Position numbers and translations under genes: made by a program. This document shows positions 16,788 through 25,034 of a stretch of 64,000 bases of DNA, piece by piece. The notes under the pieces were generated by a model that searched no databases, was not told the DNA's origin, and saw only the letters and a program-made list of their open reading frames with translations. Position 1 is the first letter of the stretch, and each line of letters begins with the position of its first letter. This DNA comes from Streptomyces sp. HD (GTDB taxonomy: Bacteria > Actinomycetota > Actinomycetes > Streptomycetales > Streptomycetaceae): assembly GCF_028369295.1 (NCBI RefSeq), contig NZ_JAQMYP010000056.1:1-64000 (forward strand). The letters are read 5' to 3'.

Positions 16788-17618
16788 ATGGACATCCGGG
16801 TATTGGGGCCGCTGACCGCCGAAGAACGCGGCACATCGATCGTGCCCAGCGCGGGGAAACCTCGGCAGATCCTGGCGCTGCTCGCGGTCTGCGCCAACGA
16901 GGTCGTGCCGGTGCCCAAACTGATCGAGGAGATCTGGGGCGCACAGATGCCGCGCAGCGCCATGACGACGCTGCAGACCTACATCCTCCAGCTGCGCCGG
17001 CTGCTCGCCGGCGCGCTCCCGCCGCAGTCGCCTGTCACCGCCAAGGACGTGCTGGTCACGCGGCACGGCGGCTACCTCCTCGCCCTGCCGCCCGAGTCGG
17101 TGGATGTGCAGGTGTATGACCGGCTGGTGTCGGAGGGGCGTACGGCCTTCGAGAGCGGCGACGACCGGACCGCTTCGGCCGTCTACCGGCGGGCGCTCGG
17201 CATCTGGCGCGGCACCGCGCTCGTCGACGTCCAGGTCGGGCCGATCCTGGACATCGAGCTGGCGCGGCTGGAGGAGAGCCGCCTCGGGGTCCTGGAGCGC
17301 CGTATCGAGGCCGAGTTGCGGCTCGGCCTGCACGCCGAGCTCCTCACCGAGCTGATCGGGCTCACCAAGCGGCATCAACTGCACGAGGGGCTGCACGCGC
17401 AGTGCATGACGGCGCTGTTCCGCTCGGGGCGGCGCTGGCAGGCCCTGGAGATCTTCCAGGAGCTCAGAAAGCGGCTGGTGCGCGAGCTGGGCCTGGAGCC
17501 GTCGCCCCGGCTGCAGCTGATCCACCAGGCGGTCCTCTCCGGAGACCCGGGCCTCGACTTCGCGGACGGCGGAGTGCGGGCCCGCCGCATCCCGGCGAGC
17601 GCCAGCCCCGCCGCATGA
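16788..17618 (+). CDS. SARP-family pathway-specific activator
   Basis: This 276-residue protein has the Streptomyces antibiotic regulatory protein layout: an N-terminal OmpR-like winged helix (about 1-95: M-D-I-R-V-L-G-P-L, L-Q-T-Y-I-L-Q-L-R-R) and a bacterial transcriptional activation domain (about 100-250). The size matches ActII-ORF4 and DnrI. SARPs bind heptameric repeats overlapping -35 regions of PKS operons and are usually the direct activator of their cluster. G-G-G-G-G-A-A-G-C precedes the ATG. I saw no TTA codon in the gene, so bldA control at this step is not indicated. Confidence 0.92.
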   Translation: MDIRVLGPLTAEERGTSIVPSAGKPRQILALLAVCANEVVPVPKLIEEIWGAQMPRSAMTTLQTYILQLRRLLAGALPPQSPVTAKDVLVTRHGGYLLALPPESVDVQVYDRLVSEGRTAFESGDDRTASAVYRRALGIWRGTALVDVQVGPILDIELARLEESRLGVLERRIEAELRLGLHAELLTELIGLTKRHQLHEGLHAQCMTALFRSGRRWQALEIFQELRKRLVRELGLEPSPRLQLIHQAVLSGDPGLDFADGGVRARRIPASASPAA

Positions 17619-17663
17619 CGGACCGCCGTACGACACCCATGACAGACATGACAGGGGAACGCC

Positions 17664-18506
17664 TTGCGCATCATCGACCTCTCCTCGCCGGTCGACGCGG
17701 CCGGCTGGGAGCCCGACCCGCTGATCCACGAGGTCATGACGCCCGCCGAGGGCGCCCGGCACATGAGTGAGGAGATGCGCGCGCACTTCGGCCTGGATTT
17801 CGACCCCGCCGACCTCCCGGGCGGCGAGCTCCTCTCGCTCGACACCCTCACGCTGACCAGCCACACCGGAACCCATGTGGACGCGCCGTCGCACTATGGC
17901 ACCCGGACCGCGTACGGCAAGCCGCCGCGGACCATCGACCAGATGCCGCTCGACTGGTTCCTGCGGCCCGCTGTCGTCCTGGACGTGCGGGATGCGGGGA
18001 CCGGCACCATAGGCGTGGACGTCCTGGAGAAGGAGTTCGCCCGGATCGGCTACCGGCCGCGGCCGCTGGACATCGTCGTGCTCCATACCGGGGCGTCCCG
18101 GTTCTGCGGCACACAGCGTTACTTCACCGACTTCGCCGGACTCGACGGGCCGGCCACCGACTTCCTGCTCGACCTGGGGATCCGGGTGATCGGCACGGAC
18201 GCGTTCAGCCTCGACGCACCGTTCGGCCACATGATCCGCCGGTTCCGGGAGACCGGGGACCGGTCGGTGCTGTGGCCCGCGCACTTCGCGGGGCGGCGGC
18301 GCGAGTACTGCCAGATCGAGCGTCTCTCCGGGCTGGACCGGCTGCCCGCGCCCTTCGGCTTCCAGGTGGCCTGCTTCCCGGTGAAGATCACGGGTGGCGG
18401 AGCGGGCTGGACCCGGGCGGTCGCGCTTCTTGACGAGTCACCGGCGGACGGCGCGGCAGGACCGGCGGTCGCTGACGATGCGCACGCGGCCGCCGCCGCG
18501 GCGTAG
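17664..18506 (+). CDS. PF04199-type polyketide cyclase, OxyN/MtmX-like
   Basis: This 280-residue protein of the kynurenine-formamidase-like cyclase family starts M-R-I-I-D-L-S-S-P. It carries the metal-binding signature H-T-G-T-H-V-D-A-P-S-H at about 71-81 and a further histidine in the A-P-F-G-H segment. In tetracycline (OxyN) and mithramycin (MtmX) pathways members of this family are assigned to closing the last ring. The start is a TTG at 17664 preceded by A-G-G-G-G-A; family similarity begins exactly there. It lies 45 bases after the SARP gene and could be co-transcribed with it. It suggests a tetracyclic linear scaffold, but the family also occurs in other aromatic pathways. Confidence 0.85.
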   Translation: MRIIDLSSPVDAAGWEPDPLIHEVMTPAEGARHMSEEMRAHFGLDFDPADLPGGELLSLDTLTLTSHTGTHVDAPSHYGTRTAYGKPPRTIDQMPLDWFLRPAVVLDVRDAGTGTIGVDVLEKEFARIGYRPRPLDIVVLHTGASRFCGTQRYFTDFAGLDGPATDFLLDLGIRVIGTDAFSLDAPFGHMIRRFRETGDRSVLWPAHFAGRRREYCQIERLSGLDRLPAPFGFQVACFPVKITGGGAGWTRAVALLDESPADGAAGPAVADDAHAAAAAA

Positions 18507-18517
18507 GAAACGCGGAG

Positions 18518-18564
18518 GCAGCGCCCGGACCGCTCCCGGGGGTCGGAGTCGGTTCGGGCGCTGC
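18518..18564. terminator. Bidirectional hairpin terminator
   Basis: A 10-base-pair perfect stem (18518-18527 with 18555-18564), extended inward by imperfect pairs, lies between the convergent cyclase gene (ends 18506) and the SnoaL-like gene (ends 18584). Confidence 0.65.
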
Positions 18565-18583
18565 GGTTCGGGGAAGCGGCCGG

Positions 18584-19027
18584 TCAGACCAAGTCGTCGC
18601 GGGTGACCCGGCGTTCCTTGATCTGCCAGCGGCCGCCGCTGCGGACGAGCAGGTCCTCGCACCGGGTGCTCACCCGGATCGCCGCCTGGCCGCCGCGCGG
18701 TGTCTCAATCACCAGCGCGTAGCACTGCGCGGCCACGGTGTCCGCATCGCGCGGCTCGACGCGGACCATGCCGAGCCAGTGGCGGCGCTGGACACCCTTG
18801 GCCGCGTACACGTCCGTCGCTTCGCGGGCGGCCCGCGCGATGTCGTCGCGTCCCACCGACGGCCGCGGATGCGCGTTGGCGGCGAAGACCCCGTCCTCGG
18901 TGAACGTCTCGGCCCAGTCCTCCGCCGCCCCGGCGTCGAGGAGCTGCATCTGCTCCGCGTAGAACTGCTGGACCTGGTAATACAGTTCGGCGCCCGAGGC
19001 GGTCGGCGCCCGCTCCGTCATGGTCAT
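18584..19027 (-). CDS. SnoaL/NTF2-fold protein, ActVI-ORFA-like
   Basis: This small (147-residue) protein has the NTF2-like cone fold pattern: an N-terminal helix (Y-Y-Q-V-Q-Q-F-Y-A-E-Q-M), D-W-A-E-T-F-T-E-D-G-V-F, then a beta-sheet ending W-Q-I-K-E-R-R-V-T. Length and pattern match actinorhodin ActVI-ORFA-type proteins and the SnoaL_4 group. These act as accessory hydroxylase/cyclase-type factors on aromatic polyketides; their precise chemistry is not settled. The ATG at 19027 has A-A-A-G-G-A-A upstream; another in-frame ATG is two codons downstream. It is divergent from the acyl-CoA ligase gene. Confidence 0.75.
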   Translation of the reverse strand: MTMTERAPTASGAELYYQVQQFYAEQMQLLDAGAAEDWAETFTEDGVFAANAHPRPSVGRDDIARAAREATDVYAAKGVQRRHWLGMVRVEPRDADTVAAQCYALVIETPRGGQAAIRVSTRCEDLLVRSGGRWQIKERRVTRDDLV

Positions 19028-19357
19028 GACGTTCCTTTCTCTGCCTGTCTCCGCCTGCTGCGGCACGACCCGCTGCGGCCTACGTTCCCTCCTCCGGCTC
19101 GGTTCTTTCTGGAGGTCGCATCGAGCGCCCGGCGTCCACCGCCACTCCATCGCCGTTCGAGAGCGGACGGTGAGGCTACTCGACGCCGAACGCCCCGGGG
19201 CCGTACCGACCCCGGGACCGGAGGGACACCGAGCCCGGAACTCAGGAGAGGAAGGCCGGGAGCATGCCCGTCTTCGACCACCGCTTCACGCGACGCCGCG
19301 CTCACCCGGGCCCCAGGGCCTGGCCGAGCGCCTGCCGTGCCGGGGAGGGCGGCCGCC
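19028..19357. promoter_or_regulatory. Divergent promoter region of SnoaL-like gene and acyl-CoA ligase operon
   Basis: This 330-base non-coding stretch lies between divergent starts. It should hold promoters for the minus-strand gene and for the long plus-strand operon that begins at 19358. I see no clear hairpin or operator. The open frames that cross it read as shadows with no family similarity. Confidence 0.45.
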
Positions 19358-20911
19358 GTGTCTGAGGATCTGGCCGGTCTGCTCGCCCGGGCCGCACACA
19401 CCGAACCGGACCGTACGGCCGTCGTCGGTTCCGGTCTCCGCTGGGACTTCGCGTCCCTGGACCGCCGGGCCGACGTGGTGGCCTGCGAGGTGGACCGGCT
19501 GCTCCCCGGGGGCGGCGCGACCGTGGCGGTCTCCGCGGGGCTGCACCCCGACTTCGCCGCGGCCTACTACGGGGTCGCGCGCAGCGGCAACGTCGTGGCC
19601 GTGATCAACCCGCTGCTGCGGGAGGACAACCTCCGGCACGTCCTGGCGCTGAGCGGGGCGCGCCTCGCGTTCGTCGACATCGCCGTCTACCAGCACCTGA
19701 AGGCGGCACAGGACGAACTGCCGGAGCTGACCGGGGTGGTGCTGACGGGAGCCGTCCCGGACGACGGCCGCTCCGGGGCCCCGGCGCCCTGGCTGGCGGA
19801 CCTGACCGGTCCGGGGAAGGGGCCGGGCACCCGGCGGACAGCCGCTCCGGCCGATCCCGACGACGTGGTCTGCATCCAGTTCACCAGCGGCACCACCGGG
19901 CGTCCCAAGGGGGTGCGCCTGACCCACCGCAATCTCGTGACCAACGCGGCCCAGATCGCCGCCGCCCACCGCTTGGACCACCGGTCGGTGTCCGTCAACC
20001 ATCTGCCCACCTACCATCCGATGCACCTCAACTCGGCGATCGCCGCCCGCGCCACGCAGATCCTGTGCCGGGAGCCGGACCCGTTGGCCGCCGTCGCGGA
20101 GGCCGGCCGGCACGGGGCCACACACTTCTACAGCCTGCCGGTCCGCCTGGCCCGCCTCGCGGCCCACCCGGACCTGCCGAAGACGCGGCTGCCGACCGTC
20201 ACCGCCATCGCCTCCGGAGGCTCCGGGCTGCCGGCCGGACCGGCGAACACGCTCGGCGAGCACTTCGGGGTCCCGGTCTTCCAGGGCTACGGCCTCGCGG
20301 AGACCTCACCCCTGACGCACTCCGGGACCCCGGACGACACCGTCCCCGGCTCCGTGGGGCGCCCGGTGCACGGCACCGAGTGCCGGATCGTGGGCGTCGA
20401 GTCCCGGTCCGAGCTGCCGGCCGGCGAAACGGGCGAGATCCAGGTGCGCGGACCGCAGGTCATGAAGGGCTACCTGGGCGGCCCCGACGGGGCGGGCCTG
20501 GAACGGGACGGCTGGTTCTCCACCGGTGATGTGGGGCGGCTCGACGAGGACGGCCGGCTGTTCCTCGTCGACCGGCTCAAGGACATCTTCAAGTGCGACA
20601 ACTTCCTGGTCTCGCCCTCCGAGATCGAGCTGGTGCTGCTACGGGACCCGCGCGTCCTGGAGTGCGCCGTCGTGGAACTCCCCGATGCGTCCAGCGGCGC
20701 CGTCGCGGGCGCCTTGGTGGCGCTGCGGCCCGAAGCGCTCGCCGACGGGGCGGCCCTTGCGGACGTGATCGAGGACGTCAACGACCGCGTCCCGTACTAC
20801 CAGCGGCTGCGCCACGCCGAGGCGGTGGAGGCCCTGCCGCGCTCGGCGAACGGCAAGATCCAGCGCCGCGACCTGGGCGCGGCCCTCGCCGGACGGCTGG
20901 GCCTCGGCTGA
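19358..20911 (+). CDS. Acyl-CoA synthetase / AMP-dependent ligase (MtmL/PokL type)
   Basis: This 517-residue member of the ANL superfamily has A3 F-T-S-G-T-T-G-R-P-K-G near residue 175, the A5-like Y-G-L-A-E-T-S-P, the A7/A8 hinge S-T-G-D-V-G...D-R-L-K-D and the catalytic lysine in S-A-N-G-K-I-Q-R near the end. No carrier domain is attached. Similar ligases occur in mithramycin, polyketomycin and related clusters, where they support formation of the aglycone or attachment of an acyl group. Start chosen: GTG at 19358, with G-G-G-G-A-G-G-G upstream. It is the first gene of a plus-strand run reaching at least to 25999. Confidence 0.87.
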   Translation: MSEDLAGLLARAAHTEPDRTAVVGSGLRWDFASLDRRADVVACEVDRLLPGGGATVAVSAGLHPDFAAAYYGVARSGNVVAVINPLLREDNLRHVLALSGARLAFVDIAVYQHLKAAQDELPELTGVVLTGAVPDDGRSGAPAPWLADLTGPGKGPGTRRTAAPADPDDVVCIQFTSGTTGRPKGVRLTHRNLVTNAAQIAAAHRLDHRSVSVNHLPTYHPMHLNSAIAARATQILCREPDPLAAVAEAGRHGATHFYSLPVRLARLAAHPDLPKTRLPTVTAIASGGSGLPAGPANTLGEHFGVPVFQGYGLAETSPLTHSGTPDDTVPGSVGRPVHGTECRIVGVESRSELPAGETGEIQVRGPQVMKGYLGGPDGAGLERDGWFSTGDVGRLDEDGRLFLVDRLKDIFKCDNFLVSPSEIELVLLRDPRVLECAVVELPDASSGAVAGALVALRPEALADGAALADVIEDVNDRVPYYQRLRHAEAVEALPRSANGKIQRRDLGAALAGRLGLG

Positions 20912-20982
20912 GCCGCCCGCCGCGGGCACCCCGCCCGCACGCCGCCACCCAACCACTTACGTTCACACGAAGGGCAACCAAG

Positions 20983-21660
20983 GTGACCGACATCGACACC
21001 GGCTCCCGTGCGGCACAGCCGCAAACCGCGCCTCGTTTCACCGTCGTCAACGAGTTCACGCTCAAGGACCCGGACCGCGCAGCGGAGTTCGAGGAGCGTT
21101 TCCTCGACCACGTCTCATGGATGCGGCAGCAGGCGGGATACCAGGCCCACCAGGCCGTCCGGGTGGCCGGAGAGCGGGACGTGTACCTCAACCTCGGCTG
21201 GTGGAGCGACCCGCAGAGCTTCCAGCGTGTCATGGCGGACGACGTGTTCCGGGCGCACGCCGCCGAGTTCCACACGCTCGTGGAGGTCGACGCCGATCCG
21301 TCCCTGTCCGTGCTGCGGTACGACGCCGAGGGCGGCGGGTACCTCGGGGCGGGGGCGACGGCGACCGTGCGCGTGGAGCGGTTCACGGTTGCCGGCGACG
21401 CCGCGGAGTTCGAGCGTGCCTACGACGCGTATGCCGCCGTGGCCCGGACCGGCCAGGGCTTCGGGCACCTCGATCTGGCCCGGTCCGTGCGGCGGCCAGG
21501 CGGATACACCGCCGCGACGTGGTGGTGGGACGAGACGGGGCGGCGGGAAGCCGAGCGGAGCGGCCAGTACGCGGTCCTCGGCCGGATCGCCGGGATCCGT
21601 GCATTGTCCGCCGCCCCGCTCGCGGGAGACCGCGCGGCCGTGGTGTCCGGCCGTGACTAG
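20983..21660 (+). CDS. Tandem ABM-domain (antibiotic biosynthesis monooxygenase) protein
   Basis: This 225-residue protein consists of two dimeric alpha/beta-barrel (ABM) repeats: residues about 14-110 (F-T-V-V-N-E-F-T-L-K..., L-N-L-G-W-W) and about 120-210 (V-R-V-E-R-F-T-V..., A-A-T-W-W-W). ABM proteins act as cofactor-independent anthrone oxygenases (ActVA-ORF6, SnoaB type) or as cyclases (TcmI-like fold). The fused form makes the usual homodimer intramolecular. GTG start at 20983 with A-A-G-G-G upstream. The stop overlaps the next gene's start by 8 bases. It probably oxidises an anthrone-like ring to the quinone or takes part in cyclisation. Confidence 0.83.
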   Translation: MTDIDTGSRAAQPQTAPRFTVVNEFTLKDPDRAAEFEERFLDHVSWMRQQAGYQAHQAVRVAGERDVYLNLGWWSDPQSFQRVMADDVFRAHAAEFHTLVEVDADPSLSVLRYDAEGGGYLGAGATATVRVERFTVAGDAAEFERAYDAYAAVARTGQGFGHLDLARSVRRPGGYTAATWWWDETGRREAERSGQYAVLGRIAGIRALSAAPLAGDRAAVVSGRD

Positions 21661-22480
21661 CGCCCCTCCGGCGGAACAGGAACGGACCGGCCCCGGCGCA
21701 CCGGAAGCGTCCGCGGCACCCGGTGCGCCGGCCGGCCTCGGCCTGGCGGGAAAGGTCGCCGTGGTCACCGGAGCGAGCCGCGGCGTCGGCCGTGCCGTGG
21801 CCCGGCGGCTGTGCGCGTCGGGAGTGCAGGTGCTGCTCGACTACGCGCACAGCGACGAGGACGCCCGGTCCGCCGCCCGGTCCATGGCAGGGCTGCCGGG
21901 CAGTGTGCTCCCGGTCCGCGCCGACGTGACCCGCAAGGAGGATCTTGAACGGCTCCTCTCGATGGCCGGGGAGCGCTACGGCAGGCTCGACATCTTCGTG
22001 CACGCCGCCGCCGACTGGCACCCCATGCCCGCGGTCGGCGCCGACCCGGGCGGGGTCAAGGCCGACGTGGCAGCCGCCGTCGACCCCCTGCTGAACGGGG
22101 TGCCGGCCCTCGCCGAGCTGATGGCACCGGGCCCCGGCCGGGTGGTCGTCATCTCCAGCATCGGGGCCCGCGCAACCGTCCCGCGGTACGTGGGACTCGG
22201 GGTGGCCAAGGCGGCCCTGGAGAGCCTGGTCCGTTATCTGGCCGTGGAGCTGGCCGACCGCGCGATCACCGTGAACGCGGTCTCCACCTCGAAGATCGAC
22301 AAGGGCGGGGCGACCGCATCGTCCCCCGCGGCCCGCGCGCTGGCGGCCCGGACCCCCGCGGGCCGGCTCACCGTCCCGGAGGACATCGCCGACGTGGTGG
22401 CCCTGCTGTGCACCACGGAGGCCGGCTGGATCCAGGGGCAGGTCATCACGGCCGACGGGGGTCTGAGCCTGCTGGCCTAG
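21653..22480 (+). CDS. SDR with enoyl-reductase (FabL-like) active-site pattern
   Basis: This 275-residue protein has the cofactor motif T-G-A-S-R-G-V-G near residue 37. Its active site does not follow the classical Y-x3-K; the conserved stretch reads Y-V-G-L-G-V-A-K, a Y-x6-K spacing as in FabI and FabL enoyl-ACP reductases. The flanks (L-V-R-Y-L-A-V-E-L; T-P-A-G-R; I-x-G-Q-V-I-T-A-D-G-G) match FabL especially well. So it may reduce an enoyl or quinone-methide double bond of the polyketide rather than a ketone. GTG start at 21653; residues 1-27 are a Pro/Ala/Glu-rich lead. The substrate is not known. Confidence 0.82.
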   Translation: MTSAPPAEQERTGPGAPEASAAPGAPAGLGLAGKVAVVTGASRGVGRAVARRLCASGVQVLLDYAHSDEDARSAARSMAGLPGSVLPVRADVTRKEDLERLLSMAGERYGRLDIFVHAAADWHPMPAVGADPGGVKADVAAAVDPLLNGVPALAELMAPGPGRVVVISSIGARATVPRYVGLGVAKAALESLVRYLAVELADRAITVNAVSTSKIDKGGATASSPAARALAARTPAGRLTVPEDIADVVALLCTTEAGWIQGQVITADGGLSLLA

Positions 22481-22532
22481 GACGCCGGCGGCGACGCGCA
22501 GAGGGACGACGGACGACCAGGGAGGAGCACGG

Positions 22533-23915
22533 ATGGAAGCGGGACGGGTGGCCGCGGGCCCTAGTGGGAGCGCGGTCCGTACGGAGCCGGGCGGCGGCAC
22601 GGGCGCGGGCCTGACTCAGACGGATGTCTGCATCGTCGGCGCGGGGCCGGCCGGGCTGGTACTCGCCCTGCTGCTGTTGAAGTCCGGTCTGCGGGTCACC
22701 GTGGTGGAGAAGACGGCGGGCCACCGGCGGGAGTTCCGCGGCGAGATCCTGCAGCCCGGCGCCCTCGCACTGCTCGACCGGCTCGGCGTCCTGGCGGGGG
22801 CCAAGGACCGTGGTTGCCACCCGCACCAGAGGTTCCGTCTGGTCGAGGGCGACCGGGTGCTCCTCGATATCGACTACCAGGTGCTGCCCGCCCCGCACAA
22901 TCACCTGCTGAGCATCCCGCAGGCGCATGTGCTCGACCAACTGCTTGTGGAGTGCCGGAAGTTGCCGGGGTTCGCGCTGCTCGCAGGATGGCGGGTGAAC
23001 GGCCTGGTGCGGGACGGCGCCGGCCGGGTCACCGGAGTGCGGGCGGCCGGTGCGGACGGCGTCCGTGACATGGCGGCGCGCGTCGTCGTCGCGGCGGACG
23101 GCCGGTTCTCCAAGGTGCGTGCGCTCGCCGGCATCGAGGCGGGCCGGTCCGATGTGTTCGACCAGGACGTGCTGTGGTTCAAGCTCAACCAGGGCGCCCC
23201 CGGCGAGCAGGCGGCCGGGCCGAGGGCAGAACGTGTGTCTTGGGCGGGACAGGCGGTGGAGCGGGATGTGCGGGTGTTCCGCGCATCCGGCAGTCCGGTG
23301 CTCGTCTACCACTCGTATCCGGACCGACTGCAGATCGGCTGGACCCTGCCGCACCGGAGCTACACCCGGATCGCCGGGCAGGGGCTCGGTCACGTCAAGG
23401 ACCGGCTGATGGCGGCCGCACCGCCCTACGCGGACCTGATCCGCGACCAGATCCGCACCGCGAACGACCTCAGCCTGCTCGACGTGTTCTCGGGCCGCGC
23501 CGAACGGTGGGCCCAGGACGGTCTGCTGCTGATCGGCGACGCCGCGCACACCCACGGCCCGATCGGCGCGCAGGGCATCAACCTGGCCATCCAGGACGCC
23601 GTCGTGGCGCACCCCGTACTGGTGTCCGCGCTGGCCGCGGGCGACACGGGCGCCGCGTCTCTCGCGGACTTCGAGCGGCGCAGGGCCCCGGACATCGACC
23701 GGGTCATGCGGGTCCAGCGGCTGCAGAGCAAGGCGATGCTTTCGCACGGCACGCTCGCCACCCAGGTGCGCCCCCGGCTCGCCCGGCTTCTGCGGCACAC
23801 CCCGTTGTACCGCAAGGTGCTCGATGTCATCGCCTTCGGCAACCCGGCGATCCGGATCTCCGAGGAGTGCTTCACCGACGGGCCACGCCCACGGCGGCGT
23901 CCCGGAACCGACTGA
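22533..23915 (+). CDS. Class A FAD-dependent monooxygenase, PHBH-like short form
   Basis: This 460-residue flavoprotein has an N-terminal extension of about 28 residues, then V-G-A-G-P-A-G-L (FAD fold), A-A-D-G-R-F-S-K-V-R-A (D-G motif) and G-D-A-A-H-T-H-G-P-I-G-A-Q-G-I-N (G-D motif). It lacks the C-terminal thioredoxin-like domain of the other three class A enzymes here and is nearer to p-hydroxybenzoate-hydroxylase-sized proteins. ATG at 22533 with G-G-G-A-G-G-A-G upstream. Ring hydroxylation, epoxidation or oxidative rearrangement are all possible. It follows the FabL-like gene by 52 bases. Confidence 0.87.
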   Translation: MEAGRVAAGPSGSAVRTEPGGGTGAGLTQTDVCIVGAGPAGLVLALLLLKSGLRVTVVEKTAGHRREFRGEILQPGALALLDRLGVLAGAKDRGCHPHQRFRLVEGDRVLLDIDYQVLPAPHNHLLSIPQAHVLDQLLVECRKLPGFALLAGWRVNGLVRDGAGRVTGVRAAGADGVRDMAARVVVAADGRFSKVRALAGIEAGRSDVFDQDVLWFKLNQGAPGEQAAGPRAERVSWAGQAVERDVRVFRASGSPVLVYHSYPDRLQIGWTLPHRSYTRIAGQGLGHVKDRLMAAAPPYADLIRDQIRTANDLSLLDVFSGRAERWAQDGLLLIGDAAHTHGPIGAQGINLAIQDAVVAHPVLVSALAAGDTGAASLADFERRRAPDIDRVMRVQRLQSKAMLSHGTLATQVRPRLARLLRHTPLYRKVLDVIAFGNPAIRISEECFTDGPRPRRRPGTD

Positions 23916-23966
23916 GGAGTCCCGCAACCGCCGGGCTCGTGCGAGACCAAGGTGAGAAGAGGAAAC

Positions 23967-25034
23967 ATGAAGGCTCTGGTGCTGTCCGGCGGGTCGGGAA
24001 CCCGTCTGCGGCCGTTCAGTTACTCCATGCCCAAACAGCTCATCCCCATTGCCAACCGGCCCGTGCTCGAACATGTCGTGGAGAACATCCGCGCCATCGG
24101 CGTCACCGACATCGGGCTGATCGTCGGCGACCGCGCCGCCGAGATAGCGGCGGTCATCGGTGACGGATCCCGGCTCGGCGTACGGATCTGCTACCTCCGC
24201 CAGGAGGCGCCGCTCGGCCTCGCCCACTGTGTGACCGTGGCGCGCGACTTCCTCGCGGACGACGACTTCGTGATGTACCTCGGGGACAACATGCTGCCCC
24301 AGGGCATCGCCGGTCCCGCCGAGCGGTTCCGGGCCGAGCGCCCCGCCGCACAGGTGGTCGTGCACCGGGTGCCCGACCCCCGGTCGTTCGGCGTAGCCGA
24401 GATCCGCGCGGACGGGGCGGTGACCCGCCTGGTGGAGAAGCCCGAACGGCCGGTCAGCGATCTCGCGTTGATCGGGACGTACTTCTTCACCTCCGCCGTC
24501 CACGAGGCGGTGGCCGCCATCGAGCCCAGCGCACGCGGCGAGCTGGAGATCACCGACGCCATCCAGTGGCTGGTCGACGCGGGCCACACCGTGCGGGCTC
24601 AGGAGTACCACGGGTACTGGCGCGACACCGGCCGGGTCGAAGACGTCCTGGACTGCAACCGCGAGCTGCTGGACGCCGTGGAGTGGCGCGTGGACGGGGC
24701 CGTCGACGACAGCAGCGTCCTGACCGGAGCGGTGGTCGTGGAGCCGGGCGCCGCGGTGATGCGCTCCCGCATCGAGGGGCCTGCCGTCATCGGTGCGGGC
24801 AGCCTGGTGGCGGACAGCCGCATCGGCCCGCACACCTCGATCGGCCGGGACTGCGTGCTCCGGAGCGCCGGCATCGGCTACTCCGTGGCGCTCGACGGCG
24901 CCAGGGTGACCGGGGTTTCGGGGCTGCACGGCTCGCTCATCGGGCGGGCCGCCGACGTGACATCGAGTGAGGGCGGCAGCGGACGCCACCGGCTGGTCGT
25001 GGGGGATCACACCCGGGTGGAGGTCGCCGCATGA
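23967..25034 (+). CDS. Glucose-1-phosphate thymidylyltransferase (long form)
   Basis: This enzyme makes dTDP-glucose from glucose-1-phosphate and dTTP, the first step of deoxysugar supply. The 355-residue protein has the nucleotidyltransferase signature G-G-S-G-T-R-L-R-P at 8-16, the P-K-Q-L-I-P-I-A-N-R-P substrate loop, and a C-terminal left-handed beta-helix region (I-E-G-P-A-V-I-G-A-G...I-G-P-H-T-S-I-G-R-D). It is therefore the StrD-type long form common in antibiotic clusters. ATG at 23967 with A-G-A-G-G-A-A upstream. It overlaps the 4,6-dehydratase gene by ATGA. Confidence 0.94.
   Translation: MKALVLSGGSGTRLRPFSYSMPKQLIPIANRPVLEHVVENIRAIGVTDIGLIVGDRAAEIAAVIGDGSRLGVRICYLRQEAPLGLAHCVTVARDFLADDDFVMYLGDNMLPQGIAGPAERFRAERPAAQVVVHRVPDPRSFGVAEIRADGAVTRLVEKPERPVSDLALIGTYFFTSAVHEAVAAIEPSARGELEITDAIQWLVDAGHTVRAQEYHGYWRDTGRVEDVLDCNRELLDAVEWRVDGAVDDSSVLTGAVVVEPGAAVMRSRIEGPAVIGAGSLVADSRIGPHTSIGRDCVLRSAGIGYSVALDGARVTGVSGLHGSLIGRAADVTSSEGGSGRHRLVVGDHTRVEVAA

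Noticed and set aside
16788..17618. bldA (TTA) control of the SARP activator
   Set aside because: No in-frame TTA codon was seen in the SARP or response regulator genes.
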